Shown here piece after piece: positions 18,396 through 27,416 of a DNA stretch of 64,000 bases. Each line of letters begins with the position of its first letter. Within the stretch, counting starts at the first letter, position 1. A model generated the notes under the pieces. That model did no database searches and had not been told where the DNA came from. It saw nothing but the letters and a program-made list of their open reading frames with translations. The DNA comes from Aliidiomarina taiwanensis (GTDB taxonomy: Bacteria; Pseudomonadota; Gammaproteobacteria; Enterobacterales; Alteromonadaceae), in NCBI RefSeq assembly GCF_003987015.1, contig NZ_PIPQ01000002.1, forward strand, positions 310,001 to 374,000. Reading direction: 5' to 3'. Both the position numbers and the translations under genes were made by a program.

Positions 18396-19665
18396 AATTT
18401 GTGTCGTAGGGTTAGGTTATGTGGGCTTGCCCCTTGCCGTTGCTTTTGCCGAGCACTACCAAGTACTCGGCTTTGACGTAAGCCAACAGCGTGTAGCTGA
18501 GCTCAACCAAGGCATTGACAGCACACAAGAAGTAAACCCAGAAGAATTAAAAGCCGCATTAAACGGCACAGACACAGGCTTGCGCTTTAGTGCCAATGTG
18601 GCGGACAGTAAAGACTGCACGATTTATATTATTACCGTGCCCACGCCTATTGATAGTGCCAACCGCCCAGACTTAAGTCCGCTTATTTCTGCCTCACGTG
18701 CCATTGGCTCGGTTCTGAATAAGGACGACTTGGTTATTTACGAGTCAACGGTTTACCCGGGCGTTACCGAAGAAGTGTGTGTGACCGAGTTAGAAGAAGC
18801 CTCTGGGTTGGTGTTTAACCAAGACTTTTACTGTGGGTATTCACCAGAGCGTATTAACCCAGGGGATAAGGAAAGAACCTTTAAAAACATCTTGAAAATC
18901 ACCTCGGGCTCGACTCCGGAAATAGCCCAGCGCGTCGACAAACTGTACCAGCAGGTGGTGACAGCAGGCACTTATTTAACCTCAAGTATTCGTGTGGCCG
19001 AAGCAGCCAAGGTGATTGAAAATACCCAGCGCGACGTCAATATTGCCTTAATGAATGAGCTGGCGCTTATTTTTAACCAAATGGGAATAGACACGCGAGA
19101 AGTGATTGAAGCGGCAGCCACTAAATGGAATTTTATTAAACTCTTCCCAGGCTTGGTCGGTGGACACTGCATTGGCGTGGACCCCTATTATCTGACCTTT
19201 AAAGCTGAAGAATTAGGGTACAGTCCGAACTTAATTTTGTCTTCGCGCCATATTAACAACGGTATGTCCAAGTACGTGGCAGAGCGAGTGATTAAGCTGA
19301 TGATAGACGACGGCTTAGTGATAAAAGGGGCCAAGGTGCTGGTGCTTGGATTTAGCTTTAAAGAAGACTGCCCCGATATTCGCAATACTAAAGTTGCGGA
19401 CATTGTGACCGAACTGCAAGACTATGGTGTGGAAGTGACGGTGCACGACAGTGGCGTCGGTGAAGAGACCCTGGCCGCTATAGGAGGCTTTGAAGTTGCC
19501 AAGAACCCATTAACAGACAAAAAGCAATACGACGCTGTGGTCGTTGCTGTGGCGCATAAAGAATACCGCAGTTATAGCCAAGCAGACTTTGAAAGTCTGT
19601 GTGACGGTACGCCTATTCTGGTTGATGTGAAGGGTATTGTGCCCAAGCCAAGCTGGCGTTTATAG
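18385..19665 (+). CDS. UDP-N-acetyl-hexosamine 6-dehydrogenase (WbpO/TviB-like)
   Basis: 426 residues. The N-terminal Rossmann domain reads 'ICVVGLGYVGLPLAVAFAE'. The middle domain has 'ESTVYPGVTEEV' and the catalytic Cys in 'GGHCIGVDPYYL', and the C-terminal UDP-binding domain has 'GFSFKEDCPDIRNTK'. This is the UDP-GlcNAc/GalNAc dehydrogenase type, making a UDP-uronic acid by two NAD-linked oxidations for capsule or O-antigen. The start overlaps the end of the acyltransferase by 11 bp, so they are in one operon. No epimerase or polymerase gene lies next to it, so the final sugar is unknown. Confidence 0.9.
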   Translation: MSDKICVVGLGYVGLPLAVAFAEHYQVLGFDVSQQRVAELNQGIDSTQEVNPEELKAALNGTDTGLRFSANVADSKDCTIYIITVPTPIDSANRPDLSPLISASRAIGSVLNKDDLVIYESTVYPGVTEEVCVTELEEASGLVFNQDFYCGYSPERINPGDKERTFKNILKITSGSTPEIAQRVDKLYQQVVTAGTYLTSSIRVAEAAKVIENTQRDVNIALMNELALIFNQMGIDTREVIEAAATKWNFIKLFPGLVGGHCIGVDPYYLTFKAEELGYSPNLILSSRHINNGMSKYVAERVIKLMIDDGLVIKGAKVLVLGFSFKEDCPDIRNTKVADIVTELQDYGVEVTVHDSGVGEETLAAIGGFEVAKNPLTDKKQYDAVVVAVAHKEYRSYSQADFESLCDGTPILVDVKGIVPKPSWRL

Positions 19666-19697
19666 CGGCAACGTTGCGGAAATAAAAGGAACCGAAC

Positions 19698-20606
19698 ATG
19701 AGCGAAAAGCTAATTTACGATGTGCATGAGCCCTGGTACCAGAAGACTCAAGAAACGGCCATTCGCCTTGCTGTTAGCAAACTATTGCCTATGCGCTTTT
19801 TGTACGGCAAACCTCCTGCGAAACGGAGCGCGAAAACAGGGCGTTTAACCCTTGAAATTGTTAGCCACTGCTGGCGCTATTCGCATTTACATGCCTATCA
19901 ATTAAGCTCTTTGGTGCAGCATGCGCCTCAGCATGTGGACGTTATTATGACGGTATTTCATGCGGAAGAAGACCAGGCCACATGCCAGTTGTTAGCTTTT
20001 TTTGCCGAGCAGCAAGTACAGAATGTCACCTGGAACTGGCAAAAAATACCCGCGCCAGAATTGTTTCGCCGGGCCATTGGTCGCAACCGTGTGGCTAAAA
20101 ACACGAAAGCCGACTGGGTCTGGTTTGCAGACTGCGACTTAGTCTTTGGTGAAGGTTGCTTAGATAGCTTGGCCGAGTCCTTGCAGGGACGTACGGATAT
20201 GTTGGTGTTCCCGGCGCAAGAGCGTATTACCCCGTTATTAACCGACGACAGCCCCATGTTAAAGGCGGCCAAAGAGCCCAAACTGGTGAGTGTGAACGCG
20301 TCTGACTTTACCTTCCGTACGCTCGAACGGGCGGTGGGGGCATACCAGATAGTGCATGGTGATGTATGCCGGGCTATGGGGTACTGTGACGATATAGGGG
20401 CCTACCAAAGACCAACAGACCGCTGGAAGAAAACCTTTGAAGACAGAGCCTTTCGCTGGTTATTGGGAACCCATGGTGTGCCGGTGCAAGTAGACTCTGT
20501 ATATCGTATTCGTCACATTGAAAAAGGCCGCTACCACGGTAGTAAGGCCAATGCCAAAATGCGTCAAACCATTCGTAAAGTGCAAGACGCAGCACGGGAA
20601 CAATAG
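19698..20606 (+). CDS. Glycosyltransferase-like protein (GT-A fold, family 2-like)
   Basis: 302 residues, cytoplasmic with no clear membrane helix. Around residue 140 it has an acidic 'WVWFADCDLVFGEG' motif (DxD-like metal/nucleotide-sugar site). Before that, 'LTLEIVSHCWRYSHLHAYQLSSL' followed by 'HVDVIMTVFHAEED' fits the start of a GT-A Rossmann-like domain. The C-terminal 'KTFEDRAFRWLLG' resembles acceptor-side motifs of GT2 enzymes. It lies 32 bp after the UDP-sugar dehydrogenase and 20 bp before the peroxidase gene. Donor and acceptor are unknown. Confidence 0.65.
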   Translation: MSEKLIYDVHEPWYQKTQETAIRLAVSKLLPMRFLYGKPPAKRSAKTGRLTLEIVSHCWRYSHLHAYQLSSLVQHAPQHVDVIMTVFHAEEDQATCQLLAFFAEQQVQNVTWNWQKIPAPELFRRAIGRNRVAKNTKADWVWFADCDLVFGEGCLDSLAESLQGRTDMLVFPAQERITPLLTDDSPMLKAAKEPKLVSVNASDFTFRTLERAVGAYQIVHGDVCRAMGYCDDIGAYQRPTDRWKKTFEDRAFRWLLGTHGVPVQVDSVYRIRHIEKGRYHGSKANAKMRQTIRKVQDAAREQ

Positions 20607-20626
20607 AAGCTAAGAAAGGAGCGTAC

Positions 20627-21520
20627 ATGCACAAACCACAAGAAGGCATTTGCGCAGAGCCCAGCATTCATAGCTGGGTTCTGCTGTTAGATGTAACCTC
20701 TGACGATGTGGACGGTGTACGCCAACAACTGAAGCGTTTTCCGAAGTTTGCTGATGAACTCGCGGCACGCTTTTCGGAAGCTCAATTAAGTTGTGTGTTG
20801 GCCATTGGAGAAGGCTATTGGGATATTCTTTCTTCAACACGTCCCCGTGAACTAGCCCCGCAACCTGTGTTTATGACCTCAGAGTACCCCTTGCCTTCGA
20901 GCCATGCGGACCTGGCCCTTATTTTCCGTGCAGACCGTATGGATGCAACCTACTTTGCTGGGCGGGTCATGTTGGAATGGCTGCAAGAGTTTGTGGTGCT
21001 CAACGAAGAAATTGACGGGTTTCGTTACTTAGACGGCCGTGACTTATTTGGTTTTAAAATAGAGCCCAATATGCCTCACGGGCAACAGCGACGTGACTTT
21101 GCCTATATACCTGAGTCGGTGAGCCGTGAGTTTGCGGGGGGTAGTTATCTGTGGTTTCAGCGTAACTTTCTGGATGTAAACCGTTGGCATGCACTGGATG
21201 TAGAACAGCAGCGCGAGCTGATGGGGCGAGAAAAAGTAAGTGGCGAGCCATGGCCAAGCGCGCAGCCTAGTCACCGAGATAAAACCAGCAGGGTGTTGGC
21301 CGACGGGAAAGAATTAGCCTTGTGGCGCTTGCAAATGCCAGTGGCTAGTATGCAGACCTCAGGCGAAATGGTCATGCATTGGAGTCGTTCGCAAAAGGAC
21401 ATTGAAGCCTTTATGGCTCAGCGATACTGCGGTGAGGCAGACCCATTATTGGACTACCAAACCGCAGAGCGCAATGACATTATGTTTGCCCCTTCGAGAA
21501 CCTGGCTAGCGGACTTATAG
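20627..21520 (+). CDS. Divergent DyP-type heme peroxidase
   Basis: 297 residues from an ATG behind AAAGGAG. The layout matches YfeX/DyP peroxidases: two ferredoxin-like halves, 'FAGGSYLWFQRNFLDVNRW' in the middle, 'LMGREKVSGEPW', the proximal heme His in 'QPSHRDK' (about residue 222) and the ending 'DIMFAPSRTWL'. The distal GxxDG site is altered: where the family has 'DGTENP', this has 'LDGRDLFGF', keeping the Asp and Gly but losing the rest. DyPs oxidise dyes, heme or metals with peroxide, or fill encapsulins. No encapsulin gene or targeting tail is evident. It is the last gene of the carbohydrate operon, an odd setting. Confidence 0.75.
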   Translation: MHKPQEGICAEPSIHSWVLLLDVTSDDVDGVRQQLKRFPKFADELAARFSEAQLSCVLAIGEGYWDILSSTRPRELAPQPVFMTSEYPLPSSHADLALIFRADRMDATYFAGRVMLEWLQEFVVLNEEIDGFRYLDGRDLFGFKIEPNMPHGQQRRDFAYIPESVSREFAGGSYLWFQRNFLDVNRWHALDVEQQRELMGREKVSGEPWPSAQPSHRDKTSRVLADGKELALWRLQMPVASMQTSGEMVMHWSRSQKDIEAFMAQRYCGEADPLLDYQTAERNDIMFAPSRTWLADL

Positions 21521-21522
21521 CA

Positions 21523-21987
21523 CTAGTTGTTTTCAAAAAGACAGCGCACGTTTTCTATGGTCTGCTCAATGTGCTCCACATTGACAGGGGCAATAAATAT
21601 CGTGTCATCGCCTGCAATGGTGCCTAATACCCCTTCTTTTTTCCCTACCGAGTCGAGTAAGCGCGCAATAAGCTGGGCAGCTCCAGGGGTTGTGCGGATA
21701 ATAATCATGACATGATTATGCTCTACATCGAGTACCAACTGCTTGAGTGAGCTGCGGGCGGTGGGCATGGAAAGCTCGGGTGGCAAGCAGTACACCATTT
21801 CCTCTTTACCATTACGTGCGCGCACTGCACCTAAGCGGCTTAACATGCGCGACACCTTCGACTGATTCATTGAAGCGAAGCCTTGCTTTTGCAAGGCTTC
21901 AACAATTTCAGCTTGGGAAGAGTAACGCTCTTCTTTTAGTAAAATATGAAACGCTTCTGTTAGCGGATCTTGATGTGAAATACTCAT
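21523..21987 (-). CDS. argR: Arginine repressor
   Basis: 154 residues. The winged-helix DNA-binding domain covers residues 1-75 ('[16 protein letters not shown]', '[19 protein letters not shown]') and the arginine-binding oligomerisation domain follows ('[16 protein letters not shown]', '[11 protein letters not shown]' with the arginine-contacting acidic pair). The hexamer represses arginine biosynthesis and assists recombination in other species. It is divergent from mdh, the normal gammaproteobacterial arrangement, and ends 2 bp from the end of the DyP gene. Confidence 0.96.
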   Translation of the reverse strand: MSISHQDPLTEAFHILLKEERYSSQAEIVEALQKQGFASMNQSKVSRMLSRLGAVRARNGKEEMVYCLPPELSMPTARSSLKQLVLDVEHNHVMIIIRTTPGAAQLIARLLDSVGKKEGVLGTIAGDDTIFIAPVNVEHIEQTIENVRCLFENN

Positions 21988-22028
21988 AAGCTCAAAGGTT
22001 AAACTGTATATGTAAACTAATTGTACCG

Positions 22029-22091
22029 TATTATGTTGCTAAACCCTAGTAGACGAATACGCTGAAAGTTGTATTTTAGGGCAACATAATA
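22029..22091. promoter_or_regulatory. Divergent argR/mdh promoter region with nested inverted repeat
   Basis: TATTATGTTGC (22029-22039) is repeated exactly in inverse as GCAACATAATA (22081-22091). Inside these arms lie CCTA/TAGG and GAATAC...GTATTT. Each arm reads GCAACATAAT outward, so each contains a CATAAT -10 box: one (22085-22090) for mdh with a CTGAAA -35 17 bp upstream, the other for argR. The arm centres are 52 bp apart, about five helical turns. Confidence 0.55.
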
Positions 22092-22129
22092 TAGTGTTTG
22101 AGCCCTGCAACAGACTAACGGAGTACGAC

Positions 22130-23068
22130 ATGAAAGTAGCAGTATTAGGCGCAGCCGGCGGTATTGGCCAAGCGTTATCTCTTCTTCTTAAAACCCAATT
22201 ACCAGCAGGATCGGATCTGGCCCTATTTGACATTGCGCCGGTTACTCCAGGTGTTGCTGTTGACTTAAGCCACATTCCAACGGCTGTAACTGTCAAAGGT
22301 TATGGTCAAGACGGCTTAACCGACGCATTACAAGGTGCCGATATTGTACTTATTCCAGCGGGCGTACCACGTAAGCCAGGTATGGATCGTTCGGACTTGT
22401 TCAATATGAACGCCGGCATTATTCGTAACCTAGTGGAGCATATTGCGGACACGTGCCCGAAAGCCTTTGTTGGTATTATCACCAACCCTGTGAACACTAC
22501 GGTGGCCATTGCTGCTGAAGTGTTAAAGCAAAAAGGCGTGTACGACAAAAACCGTTTGTTCGGTGTGACCACGCTGGACGTGATACGTGCGGAAACCTTT
22601 ATTGCTGAACTGAAAGGCTTAAACGTTGCTGACGTAAAAGTGCCTGTTATTGGCGGTCACAGCGGAACCACTATTTTACCTCTGTTGTCACAAGTGGAAG
22701 GTGTAAGCTTTAGTCAAGATGAAGTGGAGTCATTGACACACCGCATTCAAAACGCTGGAACCGAAGTGGTTGAAGCGAAAGCCGGCGGTGGTTCAGCTAC
22801 CTTGTCTATGGGCTATGCAGCCGCGCGTTTCTGTATGTCGCTGGTAAAAGCCAAGCAGGGCGAAGAAGTGGTTGATTACGCCTATGTAGAAAGCACAGGT
22901 GGCGAAGCAGACTACTTTGCTCAAGCCGTCCGTTTAGGTACTGAGGGCGTGGTAGAAATACTGCCATACGGCGCGTTGAGCGCCTTTGAAACCCAGTCGA
23001 AAAACGACATGCTTGAAGGCTTAAAGAAAGACATTAAAATGGGTGTAGACTTCGTACACGGCGAATAA
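22130..23068 (+). CDS. mdh: Malate dehydrogenase (NAD)
   Basis: 312 residues from the ATG at 22130, the same length as E. coli Mdh; ACGGAG is 6 bases upstream. An in-frame GTG at 22094 would add 12 unrelated residues and is rejected. Motifs: '[14 protein letters not shown]' (NAD-binding glycine loop), substrate arginines in 'VPRKPGMDR', '[13 protein letters not shown]', and the catalytic His in '[13 protein letters not shown]'. It oxidises malate to oxaloacetate in the TCA cycle as a cytoplasmic dimer. It is followed by a strong terminator shared with convergent ispB. Confidence 0.98.
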   Translation: MKVAVLGAAGGIGQALSLLLKTQLPAGSDLALFDIAPVTPGVAVDLSHIPTAVTVKGYGQDGLTDALQGADIVLIPAGVPRKPGMDRSDLFNMNAGIIRNLVEHIADTCPKAFVGIITNPVNTTVAIAAEVLKQKGVYDKNRLFGVTTLDVIRAETFIAELKGLNVADVKVPVIGGHSGTTILPLLSQVEGVSFSQDEVESLTHRIQNAGTEVVEAKAGGGSATLSMGYAAARFCMSLVKAKQGEEVVDYAYVESTGGEADYFAQAVRLGTEGVVEILPYGALSAFETQSKNDMLEGLKKDIKMGVDFVHGE

Positions 23069-23090
23069 GCCAAGAAGAACACCAGACAAT

Positions 23091-23121
23091 AAAAAGGGTT
23101 GGCCTTAGCCAACCCTTTTTT
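23091..23121. terminator. Bidirectional terminator between mdh and ispB
   Basis: AAAAAGGGTTGG-CCTTAG-CCAACCCTTTTTT, a 12-bp stem with A and T tracts on either side, lies between two convergent genes. Confidence 0.92.
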
Positions 23122-23136
23122 GTGACTTCGAAAAAC

Positions 23137-24108
23137 TTAAGCGACGCGTTCGACAGATATGCGCGCAAGGGCTATAAGGGCTTTTTTGTAGTCGGAGTCT
23201 GGTAAGGGTGCTAGCTCTGCAATGGCACGTTCGCATTGCTCAAGAGCCTTTTGCTTGGTGTACTCAAGCGCCCCGGTACGTTCCATAATGGCGAGGACTT
23301 GGGGTAATTTGTCACGCTCACCCCCATGCTCTATGGCGTGGCGAATCAGTTTGGCTTCCTCAGGCGTACCATGCCACATGGCGTACAGCAAAGGCAGGGT
23401 GGGCTTGCCTTCCGACAAGTCGTCACCTGGGTCTTTGCCCATGGTCTCTACGTCGGCAGTGTAATCAAGCAGGTCGTCTACTAATTGGAAAGCAGTCCCC
23501 ACAAAGCGACCATAGCGAGCTGCAGCCTGTTCGAGCTCGTCCGGTTGTTCGCTTATAACCGCTGCAAGTTGTACGGCCGCTTCAAATAAACGCGCTGTTT
23601 TACTATAAATAACCTCGAAATAGCTTTCTTCTGTGGTATCAGGGTCGTTGCAGTTCATAAGCTGCATCACTTCCCCTTCCGCAATCACGTTGGTGGAGTC
23701 CGCTAAAATTTCCATCACGCGCATGGAGCCAGTGGTCACCATTAATTGGAACGAGCGGCTATACAGGAAGTCACCTACTAAAACACTGGCTTCATTACCA
23801 AAACGCGCATTGGCAGTTTCTTTGCCACGACGTACATGGGAGTCGTCCACAACGTCGTCGTGCAGCAAAGTGGAGGTATGAATAAACTCAATAATGGTTG
23901 CTATAACATGGTGTAGCTGGCCTTTGTAACCAAAAGCACGCGCAGCAAGCACGGCCAACAACGGGCGCAAGCGTTTGCCACCACTATTGATAATGTAAAA
24001 GCCAAGCTGATTAATAAGCACAACGTCCGAGCTAAGCTGCGTGTTAATAAGCTTATTAACAGCATCCATGTCGTGTTTGCTGAGAGATTGGATGGCGGAA
24101 AGATTCAT
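23137..24108 (-). CDS. ispB: Octaprenyl diphosphate synthase
   Basis: 323 residues from the ATG at 24108, exactly the E. coli IspB length; an upstream ATG at 24135 adds nine residues with no ribosome binding site. Both Asp-rich motifs of trans-prenyltransferases are present: 'LLHDDVVDDSHVRRGK' (first) and 'FQLVDDLLDYTAD' (second). It extends farnesyl diphosphate with IPP to make the ubiquinone side chain. It is divergent from rplU, as in E. coli. The chain length (C40) is inferred from orthology. Confidence 0.96.
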   Translation of the reverse strand: MNLSAIQSLSKHDMDAVNKLINTQLSSDVVLINQLGFYIINSGGKRLRPLLAVLAARAFGYKGQLHHVIATIIEFIHTSTLLHDDVVDDSHVRRGKETANARFGNEASVLVGDFLYSRSFQLMVTTGSMRVMEILADSTNVIAEGEVMQLMNCNDPDTTEESYFEVIYSKTARLFEAAVQLAAVISEQPDELEQAAARYGRFVGTAFQLVDDLLDYTADVETMGKDPGDDLSEGKPTLPLLYAMWHGTPEEAKLIRHAIEHGGERDKLPQVLAIMERTGALEYTKQKALEQCERAIAELAPLPDSDYKKALIALARISVERVA

Positions 24109-24271
24109 GATAGAGAATAACCCTTTTCGGATCATTTAAGTTGAGCAGGTATTTTACCGAAATTAGTAAATTCTGCCAGCCCTTGTCGTCTCTATCGTGT
24201 ATACTAAAGCTTAGAAGTAGGGCATAGATGCGCTACGAACAAATAAAACGTATTTTTTATAGGCATTCGTC

Positions 24272-24300
24272 TTGCTTTTGCGGGGTGGATTACGTAAAAT
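24272..24300 (+). promoter_or_regulatory. Sigma-70 promoter of rplU-rpmA
   Basis: TTGCTT (24272-24277), 17-bp spacer, TAAAAT (24295-24300). The start is near 24307, leaving a leader of about 46 bases with a small hairpin GCCC-TGAA-GGGC (24325-24336) before the GGAG site. An upstream TATACT at 24200-24205 could be a second, weaker promoter. Confidence 0.7.
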
Positions 24301-24352
24301 TCGCGACCTAATTTAGATTAAAGCGCCCTGAAGGGCATTTTGGAGAATAACT

Positions 24353-24664
24353 ATGTACGCGGTATTTCAAAGTGGCGGTAAGCAACACCGTGTCACCGAG
24401 GGCCAGACCGTTCGCCTGGAAAAGCTGGAAGCAGCTACCGGTGATACCGTTGAGTTTGAGAATGTTCTCATGCTCTCTGATGGTGATAAAGTAACTATTG
24501 GTGCACCTTTTATTGCTGGCGGTAAAGTAACAGCTGAAGTTGTTGCTCACGGTCGTGGTGATAAGGTTAAAATTGTGAAGTTCCGTCGTCGGAAGCATTC
24601 ACGTACGCAAATGGGTCACCGTCAGTGGTACACTGAAGTGAAAATCACAAGTGTTGGCGCGTAA
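24353..24664 (+). CDS. rplU: 50S ribosomal protein L21
   Basis: 103 residues, the E. coli length. Begins '[18 protein letters not shown]' and contains '[19 protein letters not shown]', both L21 signatures. It binds 23S rRNA in the large subunit. GGAG sits 7 bases upstream of the ATG. It is co-transcribed with rpmA 18 bp downstream. Confidence 0.98.
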   Translation: MYAVFQSGGKQHRVTEGQTVRLEKLEAATGDTVEFENVLMLSDGDKVTIGAPFIAGGKVTAEVVAHGRGDKVKIVKFRRRKHSRTQMGHRQWYTEVKITSVGA

Positions 24665-24682
24665 ATAGAGGAGTAACGACAA

Positions 24683-24940
24683 ATGGCAACAAAAAAGGCT
24701 GGTGGTTCTACCCGTAACGGTCGCGACTCAGAAGCTAAACGCCTAGGTGTTAAGCGCTATGGCGGTGAGTCAGTACTTGCAGGTAACATCTTAGTTCGTC
24801 AGCGTGGTACTAAGTTCCACGCAGGGGAAAACGTGGGTGTTGGTCGTGACCACACCTTGTTCGCAAAAGTTGATGGAAAGGTTAGCTTTTCACAACGCGG
24901 CGCAAAAAATCGTAAGTACATCAGCATCGAAGCTGAATAA
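24683..24940 (+). CDS. rpmA: 50S ribosomal protein L27
   Basis: 85 residues. Begins '[18 protein letters not shown]', the conserved N-terminal arm that reaches the peptidyl-transferase centre; then '[18 protein letters not shown]'. It lacks the long cleavable N-terminal extension of Firmicutes L27. A strong terminator follows within 17 bp, separating it from obgE. Confidence 0.98.
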   Translation: MATKKAGGSTRNGRDSEAKRLGVKRYGGESVLAGNILVRQRGTKFHAGENVGVGRDHTLFAKVDGKVSFSQRGAKNRKYISIEAE

Positions 24941-24956
24941 GACAGAACACGATTTT

Positions 24957-24988
24957 AAAAAACCCCGCCTCTATGCGGGGTTTTTTTG
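24957..24988 (+). terminator. Terminator of rplU-rpmA
   Basis: AAAAAACCCCGC-CTCTAT-GCGGGGTTTTTTT: strong hairpin plus T tract, 17 bp after rpmA. The GC stem is 7 bp and the A/T flanks extend it. Confidence 0.93.
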
Positions 24989-25062
24989 TTCCAAGCCCTT
25001 GGATTTGTATCCTGCGGGCGGGTGCAGTAAATTGTGTATGAATGAGTTTTCGCAGCAGGTAG

Positions 25063-26250
<1,188 letters not shown>

Positions 26251-26267
26251 TAAAGAGAAGTAAACGA

Positions 26268-26768
26268 ATGGCTCAGCATATATCTTTAATTGCAGCTATG
26301 GCCCATAACCGTGTCATAGGAAAGAACGGTGACATGCCCTGGCACCTTCCAAGTGAACTGCAGTACTTTAAAGAAGCCACTATGGGTAAACCCATGATTA
26401 TGGGGCGTACTACCTTTGAGTCGATAGGGCGGCCATTGCCCGGCCGGCGCAATATTGTTATTACCCGCAACCCTGCATTACTGCCGGACACGGTCGAGGC
26501 GGTGGATTCGCCGGAAGCAGCCCTTGCTTTAGTAGAAGACAGTCCGGAAGTCATGATAATTGGTGGTGGGCAAATTTATAACTACTTTATGCCGAAGGCC
26601 ACTCGTTTGTACCTAACGCACATTGACGTAGACGTGCAAGGTGACACGTTTTTTCCTGACTGGTCAAAAGCTTGCTGGAACAAGCAGGTGCTGCGAGATA
26701 TTCCTGCGGCAGCACAGCAGCCGGCCTATCAAGCATGCTTGTATGAAAAAGCAGTTGAACAGCCCTAA
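26268..26768 (+). CDS. folA: Dihydrofolate reductase
   Basis: 166 residues. 'ISLIAAMAHNRVIGKNGDMPWHLP' gives the N-terminal strand, Met20-type loop and catalytic Asp. 'PMIMGRTTFESIGRPLPGRRNIV' and 'VMIIGGGQIYNYFMP' bind NADPH. It reduces dihydrofolate to tetrahydrofolate, the partner of ThyA, which is encoded further along at 48065-48898. It is trimethoprim's target in general. It is probably transcribed with obgE; a hairpin follows at 26777. Confidence 0.97.
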   Translation: MAQHISLIAAMAHNRVIGKNGDMPWHLPSELQYFKEATMGKPMIMGRTTFESIGRPLPGRRNIVITRNPALLPDTVEAVDSPEAALALVEDSPEVMIIGGGQIYNYFMPKATRLYLTHIDVDVQGDTFFPDWSKACWNKQVLRDIPAAAQQPAYQACLYEKAVEQP

Positions 26769-26776
26769 AAATAAGG

Positions 26777-26822
26777 CATACTCATAGGGCCTCATTTGTG
26801 AATGAGGTCTTAATTGAGTATG
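26777..26822 (+). other. Two-tier hairpin between folA and the DUF3718 gene
   Basis: Outer arms CATACTCA (26777-26784) and TGAGTATG (26815-26822) pair perfectly over 8 bp. Inside, CCTCATT (26790-26796) pairs with AATGAGG (26801-26807) around a TGTG loop. Asymmetric internal loops separate the tiers. It starts 8 bp after the folA stop, and no clean T tract follows, so this is either a weak folA terminator or a structured leader of the next gene. Confidence 0.6.
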
Positions 26823-26865
26823 ATAGGCGGGTTCTTTTTAAGTAATAAAGCCTTGGGGGGCTTGT

Positions 26866-27258
26866 ATGAAAAAGTTGTTCGTTTTCGCTGTAACTGCAGC
26901 AACCATTTTTGTTGGCGCAACAGTAACTAACGTAAGCTTCATGAGCACGGCACAGGCGTCTACCGCCCTCGCACAAAACTTATGTACTTATGTTGAAGGT
27001 GATGACCGTTTACGTATGCGTCAGCGGCTGCGTGAAGACCGTGTGCAACTGCGCCGCGTCTACACGGGGATAGTGTGTAATGGAAAAACACTCCTTCAGT
27101 TTGCCATGGAAAACGGCTCAAGTGACATTGGCGAGTTTATTAGCTCGCAATTGCCTGGCTCCGTATTAGAAGAGTCGGGTGACCTCGAGTGGGCTGAAAG
27201 CAACGGCTATGGCAGCAGTGCCATTGCAGATGCGATTCGCGCGCGCATTGGTGGCTAA
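26866..27258 (+). CDS. Exported DUF3718-family small protein
   Basis: 130 residues. A Sec signal peptide covers residues 1-32 ('MKKLFVFAVTAATIFVGA', cleavage likely after AQA). The mature part has two Cys ('QNLCTYVEGDDRLRMR' and 'GIVCNGKTLLQFAMENG') that could form a disulfide. This matches DUF3718, a family restricted largely to Alteromonadales-type gammaproteobacteria with no known function. It is a single-gene unit with a strong terminator 24 bp downstream. Confidence 0.8.
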   Translation: MKKLFVFAVTAATIFVGATVTNVSFMSTAQASTALAQNLCTYVEGDDRLRMRQRLREDRVQLRRVYTGIVCNGKTLLQFAMENGSSDIGEFISSQLPGSVLEESGDLEWAESNGYGSSAIADAIRARIGG

Positions 27259-27282
27259 GTAGTCACAACACAAGAAAATCGT

Positions 27283-27324
27283 GAAAACCGCTGTAACCCT
27301 CCAAGGCTACAGCGGTTTTTTTTT
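27283..27324 (+). terminator. Terminator of the DUF3718 gene
   Basis: AAAACCGCTGTA...TACAGCGGTTTTTTTT: a 12-bp A/T-flanked stem with a long T run, 25 bp after the stop codon. Confidence 0.9.
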
Positions 27325-27416
27325 GCTTAGAAGACACATCTTGAAACAAAGCTTGCCTTGTGTTTGCTACTGTACTTGTGTACAAAAATACATTACTTAC
27401 TATTGGGGTTGTGTAT

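Noticed and set aside
21988..22129. ARG box near argR
   Set aside because: No TGAAT-N4-ATTCA pair is visible; the GAATAC/GTATT pair has a 10-base gap.
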